From assembly GCF_018687715.1 (NCBI RefSeq), contig NC_056757.1:11158501-11222500 (forward strand): 64,000 nucleotides of DNA. Direction: 5' to 3'. This stretch comes from Carya illinoinensis (lineage: Eukaryota; Streptophyta; Magnoliopsida; Fagales; Juglandaceae). The notes under the pieces were generated by a model that did no database searches, had not been told where the DNA came from, and worked only from the letters and a program-made list of their open reading frames with translations. Numbering within the stretch: the stretch's first letter is position 1; the number at the start of each line of letters is the position of its first letter. The position numbers and the translations under genes were made by a program. Below are positions 11,380 through 22,831 of the stretch, piece by piece.

Positions 11380-12210
11380 GGATTACTCGGTTTGTTCCCA
11401 TGCTGCGTAGCCATGACTTGAGGAGTATTTTTGATGGTTTAGAATCATGTCCCTTCTAGTTTGTTCTAGATGAAGAGGGTGAACCTGCCTCTATCATCAA
11501 TCATTCTTACCTCTGTTGGCAAAAAAAAAAAAAAAAGGACCAGTTTATTTTGTCATGGTTGAATGCCACACTGACTAAAAAACATTATCCGCCATTTATG
11601 GACTTACCACCTCTTGCCAAGCGTAGACTACCTTGAAAAATTGATGTGCCCCACCTTCTCATTCTAGGATCACTCACCTCAAAAGGCGACTCCAAATTCT
11701 AAATCAAGGCAACCAGAGTTGCACAGCCTACCTGCTTGCTGCCAACTTGGTCTGACCAACTTGCTGCAATTGGCAAGGCTATGGATGAGGAAGATCTTAT
11801 CTCTTTTGTGGTTGGAGGCCTTAGTCCTTCTTACCACCCCTTCATCACCTCGCTTAACTTCGCCACATAGGATGCATCCATCATCTTTGATGACTTTCAA
11901 GCTGAGCTACTAAATCATGAACAATTTATTGAAGCACAAAATAAGACAATTCAACAAAAAAGTGGTCAAACTGCTTTCTTCACTAACAATTCTAAGTCAC
12001 AGTGCAACAAGAGACAGTGTTTCCCTTCTCGAGAAAAACCTATTAATGCACAAAGGCCTACACAATAGCAGCCAACATCATCTGTACCTCCCTCACATGG
12101 TAAAGACTCACCTTCCAACAATCATTACTTTCCTAACAATCAGTCTCCTTGTCAATTTTGTGGAAGAACGAGTGATCAAACTCTCAATTACTATCATTGC
12201 ATAGATTTCT
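11380..12210 (+). pseudogene. Copia gag (UBN2-type) with zinc finger remains
   Basis: Fragments in order: IFDGLESCPSSLF, DEEGEPASIINHSYLCW, QFILSWLNATLT (11540), DEEDLISFVVGGLSPSYHPFITSLNF (about 11784-11865), FDDFQAELLNHEQ, and a zinc-binding stretch CQFCGRTSDQTLNYYH (about 12150). This is the usual copia gag core followed by its knuckle. Stops, a 16-base A run (11521-11536) and frame changes break it. Confidence 0.8.
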
Positions 12211-12261
12211 CTTATTAGGGTTGCCACCCCCAACTCAATTCGTTACTGTGGTAGTCCATAC

Positions 12262-12328
12262 ATATGGAAAATAGAAAGCAACTCACCCTTGGTACCTTGA
12301 TAGTGGGGCAAACAATCATATTACCTTA
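12262..12328 (+). pseudogene. Copia aspartic protease active-site fragment
   Basis: The frame reads THPWYLDSGANNHIT, the copia protease signature with the catalytic DSGA. It is cut immediately afterwards by the nested element; matching integrase-side sequence (NLTI, then SNLLSIQRFC) resumes after 14655. Confidence 0.8.
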
Positions 12329-12335
12329 GTGCTTA

Positions 12336-14648
12336 AGCATAAGCTGAGCAAAACTTCAAAAAATTCGACTCCAAATACGGCTCCACTTTAACTCCGAAAA
12401 ATGGAGTTGGAGTTGGATGTGTCACTGGACCAACTTCGACTCCGATTTGATCCGACTTAGACTTTATGCTCCAACTTTGCCCTCTGATTCTGACTCTGAC
12501 TTTGAATCCCACTCCGATATTTTACATATGTTATAAAAATATGTATTTATCTATATATTTATCATATATACTAGTATAGTTATATAGTTATATAACTATA
12601 ACTTATATAGTTAAATTCAATAATATACTAGTATGAGCTAATTATTATAAAATAATATACTTATATTATAATATAAATAAACTAATAATAATTTATTATA
12701 TGTAAATATCATAGTATTACTACCATACATAATCAAGTATAGAAATAAATTAGACATTAGTATTTAAATAAGTCTAGTATAATAAGTTAATAACATATAA
12801 ACTAATTTACTAAAGTATAATAACATGTAATACTAATGTATAATAACATGTAATCAAATACTATAGTATAAGTCTTGTATAGAAATCTTCTTTAGAGAGA
12901 GGACCTCTCCCTTCTCTCTAGACAACAAATCGGAAACCTTCTATAGAGGGAGGTGGGAGCTGCGGCTCCTCCCTCCCTCCCCCCTCCCCCCCGTTAGTTT
13001 TTTGTTTACTTTTTGCTTTGTTTTCCTTTCTTCTAGTCTTTTATCTGGTTTTTGGGTGGTTTTTGCTTGTTCCTTCAGTCAGTGCTAGTGGTTATGGTGA
13101 CTTAGTTCTTGCTCTTTTTTCGGAGCCGTACCGAGGCGAGGAACATCTACAACCATATAGGACTTGCTCCCGAGCGCAACCCCGAAGTTGGGTGGCTCGT
13201 CACAAAGTAGACGCGAACAGAGGCACGGTGGTTTTGCCGAGGGCGGAGGATCTGGATAGGGGTGAGAGGCTAGACACCCTGTTTTGATGGCACAAGACTG
13301 AAGGCGTTGGACTATGGTGAGGCGAGGTGAGGTGAGGCAGGGCTGCTCATCGGTGAGGTGTGCTGCTCTGTTTTTAACAGAGGATTGATGGAACGAGCAG
13401 TGGATCAAGACAGAAAGGTTGCTGGCCTTCCTTCTTTACGTTTTGGTAGTGGATCGGTATGCATGAAACTGTGCGGTCGGCACGGCTGATCAGCGCTGCA
13501 CAGCAACTGGAACGAAAGAAGAAGGGGCGGCGGGGGAGTTAGAGATGAAACCCTAGCTGATACCTTGGTTTCCTTCAGCCCGTATAGTCCACGTGTTTCA
13601 CTCTGGTCTTTTGGGTTTTTTTAGGTTTGTTGGGCTGGGCCCATGGTGTATGCTTCAGTCAGTTGTTTTCTTTTTCTGTTTGTGTTTTTGATGTGATTTT
13701 ATGTTTTTAGTTTGTATTAGGGTATTTTGGGAATCTGTCTCTAGGACCTAGGGTTCGTAGAGTTTGTCTCTCTAGGACCGGGGGTCCGTAGAGTTTGTAC
13801 TCCACTCCTTAGGAGGGGGAGTTGTGTGGTCTATCTTAGACGGTGGTCTAAGATAGAGGTGCGTCTCCTAGACGGTTAGTCTGGAGGCCTGTCTCTCAGA
13901 CGGTTAGTCTGGAGGTATAGGACAAGACCCTACTAGCCACAAAGAACTTTGTGGGTTGGAGAGCGTGATCTGTTAGATTTGGCTTGTATTTTCAAGCCAA
14001 AAGTTGTAACTGTCCGTTTATCGAATGAAGGAAACAATGTTTCACCTTTCAAAAAAAAAAAAAAAAAGTATTGTATAGAAATAAATTAGATACTAATATA
14101 GAAATAATTAATGAGTCTGGTACAATAAGTTAATAACATAAAACTAATTTACTGAAATATAATAACATATAATTAGACACTAGAAATTAGTCTAGTGTAG
14201 AAATAAGTTATAAAAAAGTTAGACACTAGTATAGCATAATAACATGTAATACTATAGTATAATAACATGTAATCAAACACTAAAAATAATATGTAATATT
14301 ATATTATGATAATATGTAATTAAACACTATAGTTTAAGTTTAGTATAAAAATAAGTTAGATATTAGTATATAAGGAAATTAGCAATGAATGATTTAGTTT
14401 TAGTTTTTAATTTTTAGTAAAAATTGAAATTTAAAAGCCCATAAAAAATTCTTTTTTTTTTTTAAAAAAAAAAAGACTAAATATGATTTATATGAAGGTA
14501 AAAAAAATTCCAAAGCCCATATCCAACTCCGTTCCAACAAGTCAAAGGGTATTTGAGCCTAAATAAGTCGAAGTTAGAGTTTGAATTTGAACTCTGACAA
14601 AGTGAGAGTCAGAGTCGAATTTAGGGAAATCCAATTCCAACTAAATTG
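12336..14648. mobile_element. Composite insertion in the copia element (DNA-transposon-like shell)
   Basis: The copia protease/integrase reading stops at 12328 and resumes after 14655. GTGCTTA occurs at both edges (12329-12335 and 14649-14655). Just inside are inverted pieces, AAATTCGACTC at the left and its complement at the right, set in sequence rich in GACTCC/GAGTTGGAG. An alternative boundary is TAAGCA...TGCTTA as terminal inverted repeat. Between are AT-rich strings (ACATGTAAT, AATAACATG, TAGACACTAG) and a nested retroposon. No protein is encoded; the family is unknown. Confidence 0.55.
12887..14067 (+). mobile_element. Non-coding retroposon with poly-A tail and long TSD
   Basis: The insert ends in 17 A residues (14051-14067). 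The flanks are AGTCTTGTATAGAAAT (12871-12886) and AGTATTGTATAGAAAT (14067-14082), a 16-bp duplication with one mismatch. The body is GC-richer than its surroundings, starts in a purine/pyrimidine-rich leader (AGAGAGAGGACCTCTCCC), and near its end repeats GACGGTTAGTCTGGAGG twice. The longest frame (13018-13287) has no recognisable domain. It behaves like a non-autonomous product of LINE machinery; no RT part is visible and I cannot name the source. Confidence 0.75.
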
Positions 14649-14665
14649 GTGCTTACCCCTACTTA

Positions 14666-15461
14666 AGAATCTCACAATCTAATAACAGCCATATCATGGT
14701 TCTAATCAAGTTACCACTAGCAATAGAGGAGGTTAGAATATCAAACCCACTAGTTCCACACATCTCACTACACCTAAAAACACTTTTCAATTGAATAATG
14801 ACCTGCATTGCCCCAATGCATCTTCTAATCTTCTTTCAATCCAACGATTTTGCAATGAACACCAATGCTACTTTATTCTAACCTACTTTTACTTTGTTGT
14901 CAAGGATCTACAGATCAAGGACATCCTCTTCCAAGGGCCGAGTAAGGTTGGATTGTATCCTCTTTACCTTCAATAGTTTCAATCAAATAAATTTAGGCCA
15001 TAACTTGCCATTAACTCTTCTTTTACTGCATTCTTAGGCTTCATTGCACCTCTTCAAGTATGGCACTCAAGACTTAGTCATGCATTAGAATCTCTTCTTC
15101 AAAGTTTAGTTCATTAGTCCCTGCTGCTAATATCCAGTCCTAATAAACTAAATAATGGTTGAGTCGTGTTAGTTGGTCAAGAGCCACAAACTTCAATCTT
15201 TGAGTCCCACCATAAGTCTAAACAACCTCTTGAGTTAATTCACAATGATGTCTATAATTCCCTATAACGTCAATCAGTGTTTGTAAATTTTATGTGATTT
15301 TTATTGATGATTTCTCTCATTTTTCTTTACTTTTCTCTCTTAAACAAAAATTAAATGTAGCTTTATACTTCATGAAATTTAAATGTCTTATTGAGAATTT
15401 GTTACCCACCAAAATTAAGCAACTAGAAATTGATAATAGTGGTGAATGTCTATGCCTCTTC
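14666..15461 (+). pseudogene. Copia pre-integrase / integrase N-terminal part
   Basis: Frames read LKNLTI, QPYHGSNQV, then NASSNLLSIQRFCNEHQCYFILTYFYFVVKDLQIKDILFQGPSKVGLYPL (14800-14970), the copia gag-pre-integrase segment. Further on are decayed integrase-core pieces such as SRLSHALE and the DGGGE-like IDNSGEC near 15433. The zinc-binding HxxxH...C part cannot be confirmed. Confidence 0.65.
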
Positions 15462-16470
15462 TAAACATTACCTAGACACACATGGGAAACTTTACATATT
15501 AACTTGTCCCTGTATCTCATAACAAAATGGTATATTTGAATGAAAATACAGACACATAACAGAAACTGGCCTAGAATTGCTCAATCTCACTTAGCCTCCA
15601 AATATTAGGTAGATGCATTTTTCATAGATGTATATCTTATCAATCATGCATACTCCTGTTTTGCACAACTACTCTCCCTACTTTTTGTTATTCCACAAGC
15701 ACCTACATTACTCAAGTCTCAAGACCTTCGATTGTGCATGCTTCCCTTAACTTCGTCCATATACAATCCACAAGCTTGACTACCATAATAAAAAATGCAA
15801 TTTTTTTTGGTAATAGTGCAAACCATAAAGTGTATGAATATTTAAATCCTTAAACCAATAGTCTCTAAACATGTCATTTTTTATGAGAACAATTTTCCAT
15901 CCTTTTCTTGCCTTGCTCAATCTTGCTCTTCAGAGTTGGCATCCTTGGATCCAACAGCTCTCCCTAAACATTACCTAGACATACATGGGAAACTCCACAT
16001 ATTAACTTATGCCTATATCTCATAACAAAATGGTATATTTGAATGAAAATACAGATACATAACAGAAACTGGCCTAACATTGCTTGCTCAATCTCACTTA
16101 CCCTCCAAATATTAGGTAGATGTATTTTTCATAGATGTGTATCTTATCAATCGTATGCATACTCCTGTTTTGCACAACTACTCTCCCTACTTTTTGTTAT
16201 TCCACAAGCACCTACATTACTCGAGTCTCAGGACCTCTGATTGTGCATGCTTCCCTTAACTTCGTCCATATACAATCCACAAGCTTGACTACTATAGCAA
16301 AAAATGCATTTTTTTGGGGTAATAGTGCAAACTATAAAGCGTATGAGTATTTAAATCCTCAAACTAATAGTCTCTAAACATGTCATTTTTTATGAGAACA
16401 ATTTCCATCCTCTTCTTGCCTTGCTCAATGTCGCTCTTCAGAGGTGGCATCCTTGGACCCAACAGCTCCT
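15462..16470 (+). repeat. 503-bp tandem duplication of copia integrase sequence
   Basis: TAAACATTACCTAGACA occurs at 15462 and again at 15965, and the sequence after each copy stays closely matched for about 500 bp, down to CCAACAGCTC near 15958 and 16466. Both copies encode the same decayed integrase end: RHITETGLELL, HTPVLHNYSPYFLLFHKHLHYSSLKTF, CACFP, and FFGNSANHKVYEYLNP. The copies differ by scattered substitutions and small indels. The duplication is internal to the element. Confidence 0.85.
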
Positions 16471-16479
16471 ACACCAACA

Positions 16480-17330
16480 GGTAATGGTCAGTTTTCTTTC
16501 TCCAATCCTTTTTCTTCTAACTTTTCAATGCCTACTAATGTTTCTCTTGCAGATAACCCTACTCCCAACCATCCGTTTTCCTCTTCAGTTGCACCCTCAG
16601 TCTTATATACAAATGCACCCTCTAGCTTTATCTCAAACCAACCACTTATAGATTCATCCCCTATAACCCCTTATGTAGATTCCTAACTTACAACTTGTCT
16701 CCATCATGTATGGTCGTAGATCACAGACCAACTCCCTAAGACTAAAACCATTTCTTGACTTCCACCTTTATTACTCCTTTAAACACCCTATCAAGGGCCT
16801 TTCCTCCATCACCTACTCCATGGGACTGTGTACTTATAATTAGGTTGCAAAAGATCACAACTGGATTGCTGCAATGGAAGTAGAATACAAAGCCCTCATG
16901 GACAATTAAACTTTGTCCTTATGCTCTCAACCACCTCATAAACAAGTTTTTTTGCATCAAAATAGTATTTAAACTAAAGCAAAAGGCTGATGGATCCATT
17001 GATCATTACAAGGGAAGGCTAGTGACAAAGGGTTTTGATCAAGAGGATGGTATTGAGTTTACAAAGACATTTAGCCTTGTCATCGAAACTGCCACAATCC
17101 AACTCATGTTGGCCTAGGTGTTTATGGAACAACTTGGTTTTGAAGATCCCTTATATCCAGATTATGTTTGTAACCTTTATAAGTCTCTTTATGGTCTCAA
17201 ACAAGCCCCTAGGGATCGATTTATGCACCTTTCTCAGTCTCTAATAGAGCTTGGATTCATGAGCTCTCAAGTTGACACATCACTTGTTTATCTTCATAGG
17301 TTCTCCTTTTGCATCTTAATTCTCATATAT
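16480..17330 (+). pseudogene. Copia reverse transcriptase, first part
   Basis: After a serine/asparagine/proline-rich linker (16480-16690) the RT begins near AMEVEYKALMDN and continues KADGSIDHYKGRLVTKGFDQEDGIEFTKTFSLVIE and LGFEDPLYPDYVCNLYKSLYGLKQAPRDRF (17118-17220). These are the copia motifs before the catalytic box. A stop replaces a codon before VFMEQLGF. The D of the first catalytic motif is not clearly preserved. Confidence 0.8.
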
Positions 17331-18037
17331 GTGAATGACATCTTGGTTATTAGTAACTCTTCGTTAGCCATCTCATGTCTTCTTAAAAGGCTAAAAAGAG
17401 ACTTCGTAGTCACGGATTTAAGTTCTCTCTCCTATTTTCTAGGTATTCAAGCTCATTGAAACAATAAGTCACTGCATCTTCACCAAGGCAAATATGTTCT
17501 TGATCTTTTTCATCAACTAAGATGGCTGAAGCTAAGCCAATTCCTACCCATTTCACCTTTGGTACTAAACTCTCCAAGTACTTAGAAGGTCCTTTAGAAG
17601 ACTTTGCTGAGCACAAACACATTGTTGGTGCCCTCCAATATCGCACCTTAACATGAACAGGCATTTCCTATAGTGTTAATCAGCTCCATCATATTATAGA
17701 AAATGTGAATGACATCTTGGTCATTAGTCTCTTCGTCAGTCATCTCATGTCTTCTTAAAAAGGTTCAAAAGAGACTTGGAAGTCAAGGATTTAAGTCTTT
17801 TTTCCTATACTCTTGGCATTCAAGTTTATCATAACAATGAGTCACTGCATGTTCACCAAGGTAAGTATGTTCTTGATCTTTTTCATCGGACAAAGATGGC
17901 TGGAACCAAGCCAACTTCTACTCCCTTCACCTTTGGCACTAAACTCTCCAAGCACTTATGAGGTCCTTTACATGACCTTGCTAAGTACAAACACATTGTT
18001 GACATCCTCCAGTATTGCACCTTGACACGAACAGGTA
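17331..18037 (+). repeat. 374-bp tandem duplication of the copia RT catalytic region
   Basis: GTGAATGACATCTTGGT occurs at 17331 and 17705. Each copy reads VNDILVIS (YVDD-type box, here YVND in the first copy), LLKRLKRDF or RFKRDL, a LGIQ motif, HQGKYVLDLF, and TFGTKLSK, ending at TLTRTG or its decayed equivalent. The second copy ends at the MITE insertion site. The duplication places two copies of the RT box in one element. Confidence 0.8.
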
Positions 18038-18397
18038 GGGGTGTAACACCAATGGTTTTAGCGCCAAACTAAAACCCCACCAACATTTTCCATGAGAGCT
18101 CAACCTCGGTCGAAACCAATTGATTGAGGAGAGAAAATCGATATGATCGGTCTTGAGGTGGTGCGGTTCAGTTCTTTGGTCTGTCGTCGGCATCTCTATG
18201 ATGGAGGAGGGATGTTGCATCCATTGTCGAGTGAGAGTAGAAGGTTTAGGGTTTAGGGTTGCAAAGGAAGAAGAAGAAGATTGGGGGGGGGGGGGGGGTT
18301 AATGAAACCTAATTGAAACGACGTCGTTTGGTTGGTTTAAATCCAAACGGCAGTCCGTATTGGAGATGGTCGGTCCGGCCAGTTCTTGTACAACCCT
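18035..18397. mobile_element. 363-bp hAT-type MITE with perfect 8-bp TSD
   Basis: ACGAACAG is present on both sides (18027-18034 and 18398-18405). The element starts GTAGGGGTGTAACAC and ends TTGTACAACCCT, giving inverted ends around AGGGGTGTAA / AGGGTTGTAC. It interrupts the copia sequence between the RT end and the RNase H. Inside are GGGTTTAGGGTTTAGGGTT (two plant telomere-like units), a GAAGAA stretch, a G run (about 18282-18298), and AACGACGTCGTTT. Length, TSD size and ends fit a non-autonomous hAT element. Confidence 0.85.
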
Positions 18398-18405
18398 ACG
18401 AACAG

Positions 18406-19026
18406 ACATTCCCTAGAGTGTGAATTAGCTCCGTCAATTCCTCCATTACCCAAAAACAATTCATCTCTTAGGTACCAAACGCGTACTATGCTACCTTAAG
18501 GGCATAATTGAAAATGGTTTGCACTACACACGAGGGTCTCTTCATGGTTTTTATGACAGTGAATGAGCTACAAGCCCCGATGACAACAAATCAACAACAA
18601 GCTATTGCATTTACCTTGGCCTGTGTCTCATCTCTTAGGCTGCCAAAAAGTAACTTGTGTTTGCATGTTCTAGTATTGAAGCAGAATGTTAGTCCATGGC
18701 TCTAACTGATGTTGAACTCTATTGGCACTGAATGCTACTCAAAGAACTCGAGCTTTTGCTCTTGTCACCACCTTACCTGTTGGTGGACAAACTTGGTGCT
18801 CTTATCACTATTTTCCAATCTAGTTTTTTATGCTAGAACAAAACACATATAAGTGGACTAGCACTTCATCCGTGAAAATATCTTCAATCATGACATTCTA
18901 GCTTGTTACATACCTATATTTTCACGACTCATAGATATGTTCACCAAATTCCTCTCACTAACTCTCAATATCAATTGCTCAAGGACAAGTTAATGGTCTA
19001 TCCCCTCTCCATCACCTTGTAGGGGA
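18406..19026 (+). pseudogene. Copia RNase H remains
   Basis: Scattered frames show the copia RNase H order: VNQLRQFLHYPK, VLCYLKGIIENGLHYT, LHGFYDSE, AAKK, SIEAECxSMALTDVELYWH, LLLVDKLGALI, KTHISGLALHP and LLKDKLMVYP. It ends at a short purine tract, TAGGGGA, next to the 3' LTR. Stops and frame changes throughout. Confidence 0.7.
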
Positions 19027-19301
19027 TGTTAACATACCATTCCTATTCAAACCCAAGTTGCTCAATCTGATGATAACTTATCTGAGAACATAGAAAATGA
19101 TGGTGATTGTAGAGACTATAACTCATCTCACCTCAAACCTCAACCTAAACTCAAACTTCTGTAGCAAAATCCTTGCCTAGTATTTATTGAGATAACAATA
19201 TCCCCTCTTAGTGTATATCAACTAATGTTGTATACATAACAATTTATGTAAAGTTCTATAAATACTTAATGAGAATACCCCATCAACCAATACTATTAGC
19301 A
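19027..19301 (+). repeat. Probable 3' LTR of the copia element
   Basis: TGTTAACATACC directly follows a purine-rich tract (AGGGGA) after the RNase H, as a 3' LTR should. A TATA-like CTATAAATAC is near 19257. The right border is taken at TTAGCA (19301) but is uncertain, since no second LTR or TSD was found to check it. Confidence 0.5.
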
Positions 19302-22073
19302 TTATTTTGACGAATTTCTAATCCAGATTTTAGCATAGTTCAAGTTGCCAATTATACATTCAAAATATCAACTATATATAGAACTAAAATGTAGCTTTAG
19401 TCCCACTACCCTTAGGTTATTTATATGTTGATCAACAAGATTTTAGTCAACTAATATAAAAGACCTCGTGGGAATGTTCATATATCTATAATGGAAATGT
19501 GTTTTAGTCTAACCAGTTTTTTAATAATTAAAGAGGCTCAAATTATAACATTAACCAGCTATTTTAGAGTACAAATTTAGACGTGTTTCAAGTTTTTCTT
19601 TGATAGTTTTAAATGATAATGAAGATAATCTCAACTAGAAGTGTAGGATTTGAGTCATACCACCTACAACATAGTGTTTTAACGAGGACATCACTTAAGG
19701 GATTGTAATCTCTCAGAGTAAGTACGAGAGGCTAGTGATTGAGATTTTACATTGCTTAGAAGGGAGCAATTTTTGCTATTTCTAATGAACTTAAGATATT
19801 GTGGTATAAACTTAGATGTACCCTTATGTTATACTTGGGTTGTTGCACCCATAATCCAAAGTTCCAAACGCGTCTTTCACCCTCACCATCAAGTTCCTTA
19901 ATGATCTTGGGGTGACACTTTCACACATACTTCTTTGATATCTTATAGGACCACTCCTTCACCCTTGGTACTTTGGTTAGTAGATCGTCCCTAATTTAGA
20001 ATATTGAGATGGTCCCAATCTTCCTAAGAAAAAAATGGTACATATAACCATCAACCAATATAAACATACAAATCATAGCTCAAAATACAAGTCATTGCTC
20101 AAACAATAAATTATCATAATACTATTGTATTATGAACAACATACGTTAGGATGTAAGATAAAGATCAAGATTTGTAAAAAAATGTTTGTGAATGGTTAAA
20201 TATTTTTGAAATGAGGCTTTAATTGTTTGAGGACTAGTAAAAAAATATTTTTAGTTTATTAGAAATAACCTTAAAAAACTTAATGAAAGAAAAAAAAAAA
20301 TCAAAGAACAAAATTGCAACCCACTCATGCCATGTATCGGCCACCATAGACACCTAATATTCTAGCTACCATGACGTGCCTGCCCAGCCCTTGGCTGCCA
20401 GGCAATGTCTGGCTACCACTAATGGTCAAGTTGGCCACCTGTGGTGGCAGCCACCTCGAGGTGGTGGTTGTTGTTTCTTTTTTAAAAAAATTTTAAAATA
20501 TTATTTACAAAATAATTTTTGAGTTTGTAGTCGAAATTATCAAGATTTGGTTAGACAAGGCAAAGTCTTAGTATACATTCGATCATGCAATGCACTCGTG
20601 TGAGATTTTTTTTTTTTTTTTTTCATTCAAATAATTGGCATACCTTATTTAATATTGGTTATAAATTCTCTTAGAAAAATAATAGGGTTATATAATTTTT
20701 AAAAATCTTTAACAAAATTATGATTAAAAAATTAAATTTATTCGATACTTTTAAGCTATTAATTTTAGATGATGTGATTGAATTAAAGTGAAACAATTAT
20801 TTTATAATGATAATTGTGTTATAGTTGTGTATAAGTAGTAATCCTATTATTATTAATTTTCTTTATCATCTTGATATATGTACCTTATTAACATATGCTA
20901 ATGAAATGGCCTAATAGCCTAGTTTTGTATTACAAGATTATTTTTGGATTATATCTCAAAAGCTATAAAACTTTTCTTAAAAAGTTATTTTGTCCTTATA
21001 TCTTACCACTTTAACTCCAACTGAAATCACTATTGCTAAACATTACACAAATAATGAACAAATGAATCATTGGGAAGAAAATCTCATTGAATTTAATACT
21101 AGAATTTAGAGTATACCCTTTCCCTACCATCAAACTATATATTTTGAAACAATACCACTCTATCTTCCATCCAGCCTCTTTTCTCAACAGTCATCTTTAC
21201 TACCACATTAACACTCCCCATTACCCCTTGAGTCTAACCCTTTCAGAATGAGTGAAATTTCTATATCTCGTAAAGTAGTAAGAGCAAAGCTTGATAAATA
21301 ATTTAACTCAACTAGCACTTGTTAAAGAGCACGAGCAAAGATTGAAAAATAACTTAGTTCGTCTTGAACTCATGCATTGTTCAGCTCGAACTCAGCTTGG
21401 CTCATGAGCTCCCAGTTTGAGCTTGAGTTATTTGAGTCAAACTCAACTCAATAATCTAATAGATTGACTCGCTTCGAATTAGTTACATTCCCGCGCAAGA
21501 GTCCCAAGGTACACACAAATGACAAGATTCGAAAACAAAACCGATGTTTTCACCACCTTCAATCATCCTAGAATTTAATTAACACATGTCCTACTTGGAA
21601 AGTATTGACTACAAGCATGAATTCATTCTGGAGGTGTAGCGTTTGAAGCACTAATCACCCACTTAGTAGCTTAAGTTGCATTACCCAAAATGAAATAACT
21701 ACTATATTAGATAAACTTGAGAAAAATAACTTCAATGCATTATCCGGTTTAGGCGTAGAATCAATTAAATCGTCCAATGCAAAAGTAGCGTGTTTCTTTT
21801 TTGGATTGCATGTATTCGAATTTGTGATTTTTTTTTAGCATATATCATGATTTGAGGGATGGTATTTTAGTGTGTAAGAACTCATTTCCTTTCACTTTGT
21901 TAATTTCTCGTCTCTTTTTTATCTTTTTAAATATATGGTTGATTTCTTTTTTTTCGTTGTGGATTTTACATGAATTTCCTCATTTCGTTATTAAGGCTTA
22001 TCTTCTTTCTCACTTGTTATTTTATTTTTAACCTACTTTCTAACTCTATATTGTATCTTTCATTGAAATTAAG
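19302..22073. other. Intergenic AT-rich DNA with repeat debris
   Basis: No gene seen. There is a GC-richer patch at about 20330-20475 with inverted CCACC/GGTGG pieces, a T run near 20608-20627, and a stretch at 21240-21480 built from GAGCTTGAGTT/GCTCGAACTC-like words that looks like an old repeat. The sequence from 19302 to 20330 holds nothing I can identify. Confidence 0.5.
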
Positions 22074-22320
22074 AGTTAGTTTGGATTTAGAGATAGGATG
22101 AAAGAGTTTTATATAAAAGATAAAAGTTAAATAAAATATTATTAAAATATTATTTTTAATATTATTATTATTTTAAAATTTAAAAAAATTAAATTGATAT
22201 TTAAAAAAATTGAATTGAGATTTAAAAAAATTGAATTAAGATTTAAAAAATTTAAATTATTTATTATATTTTGTATATAAAATTTAAAAAAATTATAACT
22301 ATAAAATGCTTTCCAAATGG
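22074..22320 (+). repeat. AT-rich MITE, family A copy 2
   Basis: Same layout as 423-628, including AAATAAAATATTATTAAAATATTA and a block AATTTAAAAAAATTGAATT that is here repeated about four times in tandem, then ATTATATTTTGTATA. It lies about 500 bp upstream of the MAP70 start codon, in promoter distance. Confidence 0.6.
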
Positions 22321-22664
22321 ATTAAATTACTTAGGTTTATTTTAATCTAAGCCCAAGTGTTTTTTAGAAATTTGAGGATTATTAATAAAATTAAAATTAA
22401 TTTTTTTAAATGTTTTGGAAAACCATTCACTAATGACCAGTGCGCTGGTTGACAGCAAAGCGTGTGAGCCATTCCTATATTTCTTTATTCGAAAAAGATT
22501 CAATCACACACTCTCAGTCTCTCTCACACTGACTGACACACTCCAAGAACGAGATTAGCAAACACTAACCACTTGTACTGTTGGATTTAAACCAGTCTCT
22601 TTTCTTTACTCTTTTAGCGAGATACACCAGAAAGTATTCACAAAAAGCACTTCCCCCCCTCTCT

Positions 22665-22668
<4 letters not shown>

Positions 22669-22697
<29 letters not shown>
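22669..22697 (+). repeat. TC microsatellite in the MAP70 5' leader
   Basis: A run of about 14 TC units sits 135 bp upstream of the MAP70 start codon. CT-rich leaders of this kind are common in plant genes. Transcript start was not determined; no TATA box was confidently assigned. Confidence 0.7.
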
Positions 22698-22699
<2 letters not shown>

Positions 22700-22831
22700 A
22701 TATCTGTACATTTGTGTCATATTATGTGTACATCTGATCTGAAACCCTAGCCTTTCGATCCCGCGGACGAGGTGCATTTGGATGTGAGATACGTAGTTGC
22801 TGGAATCGTGGAGTCGGTCAGATCGACTATA

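Larger units (their letters stand above)
11380..19301 (+). mobile_element. Decayed Ty1-copia LTR retrotransposon with nested insertions
   Basis: In + orientation the order is gag, protease, integrase, reverse transcriptase, RNase H, then a 3' LTR, the copia arrangement. All domains are broken by stops and frameshifts. The element is interrupted at the protease/integrase boundary by a composite insert (12336-14648), and near the end by a hAT MITE (18035-18397). Two internal tandem duplications (503 and 374 bp) have grown its coding region. The 5' LTR is absent or unrecognisable. It has no intact protein and is presumably old. Confidence 0.85.

Noticed and set aside
13018..13408. Open frames of 89 and 107 codons in the retroposon
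   Set aside because: Overlapping on both strands, no domains, GC-rich non-coding context.
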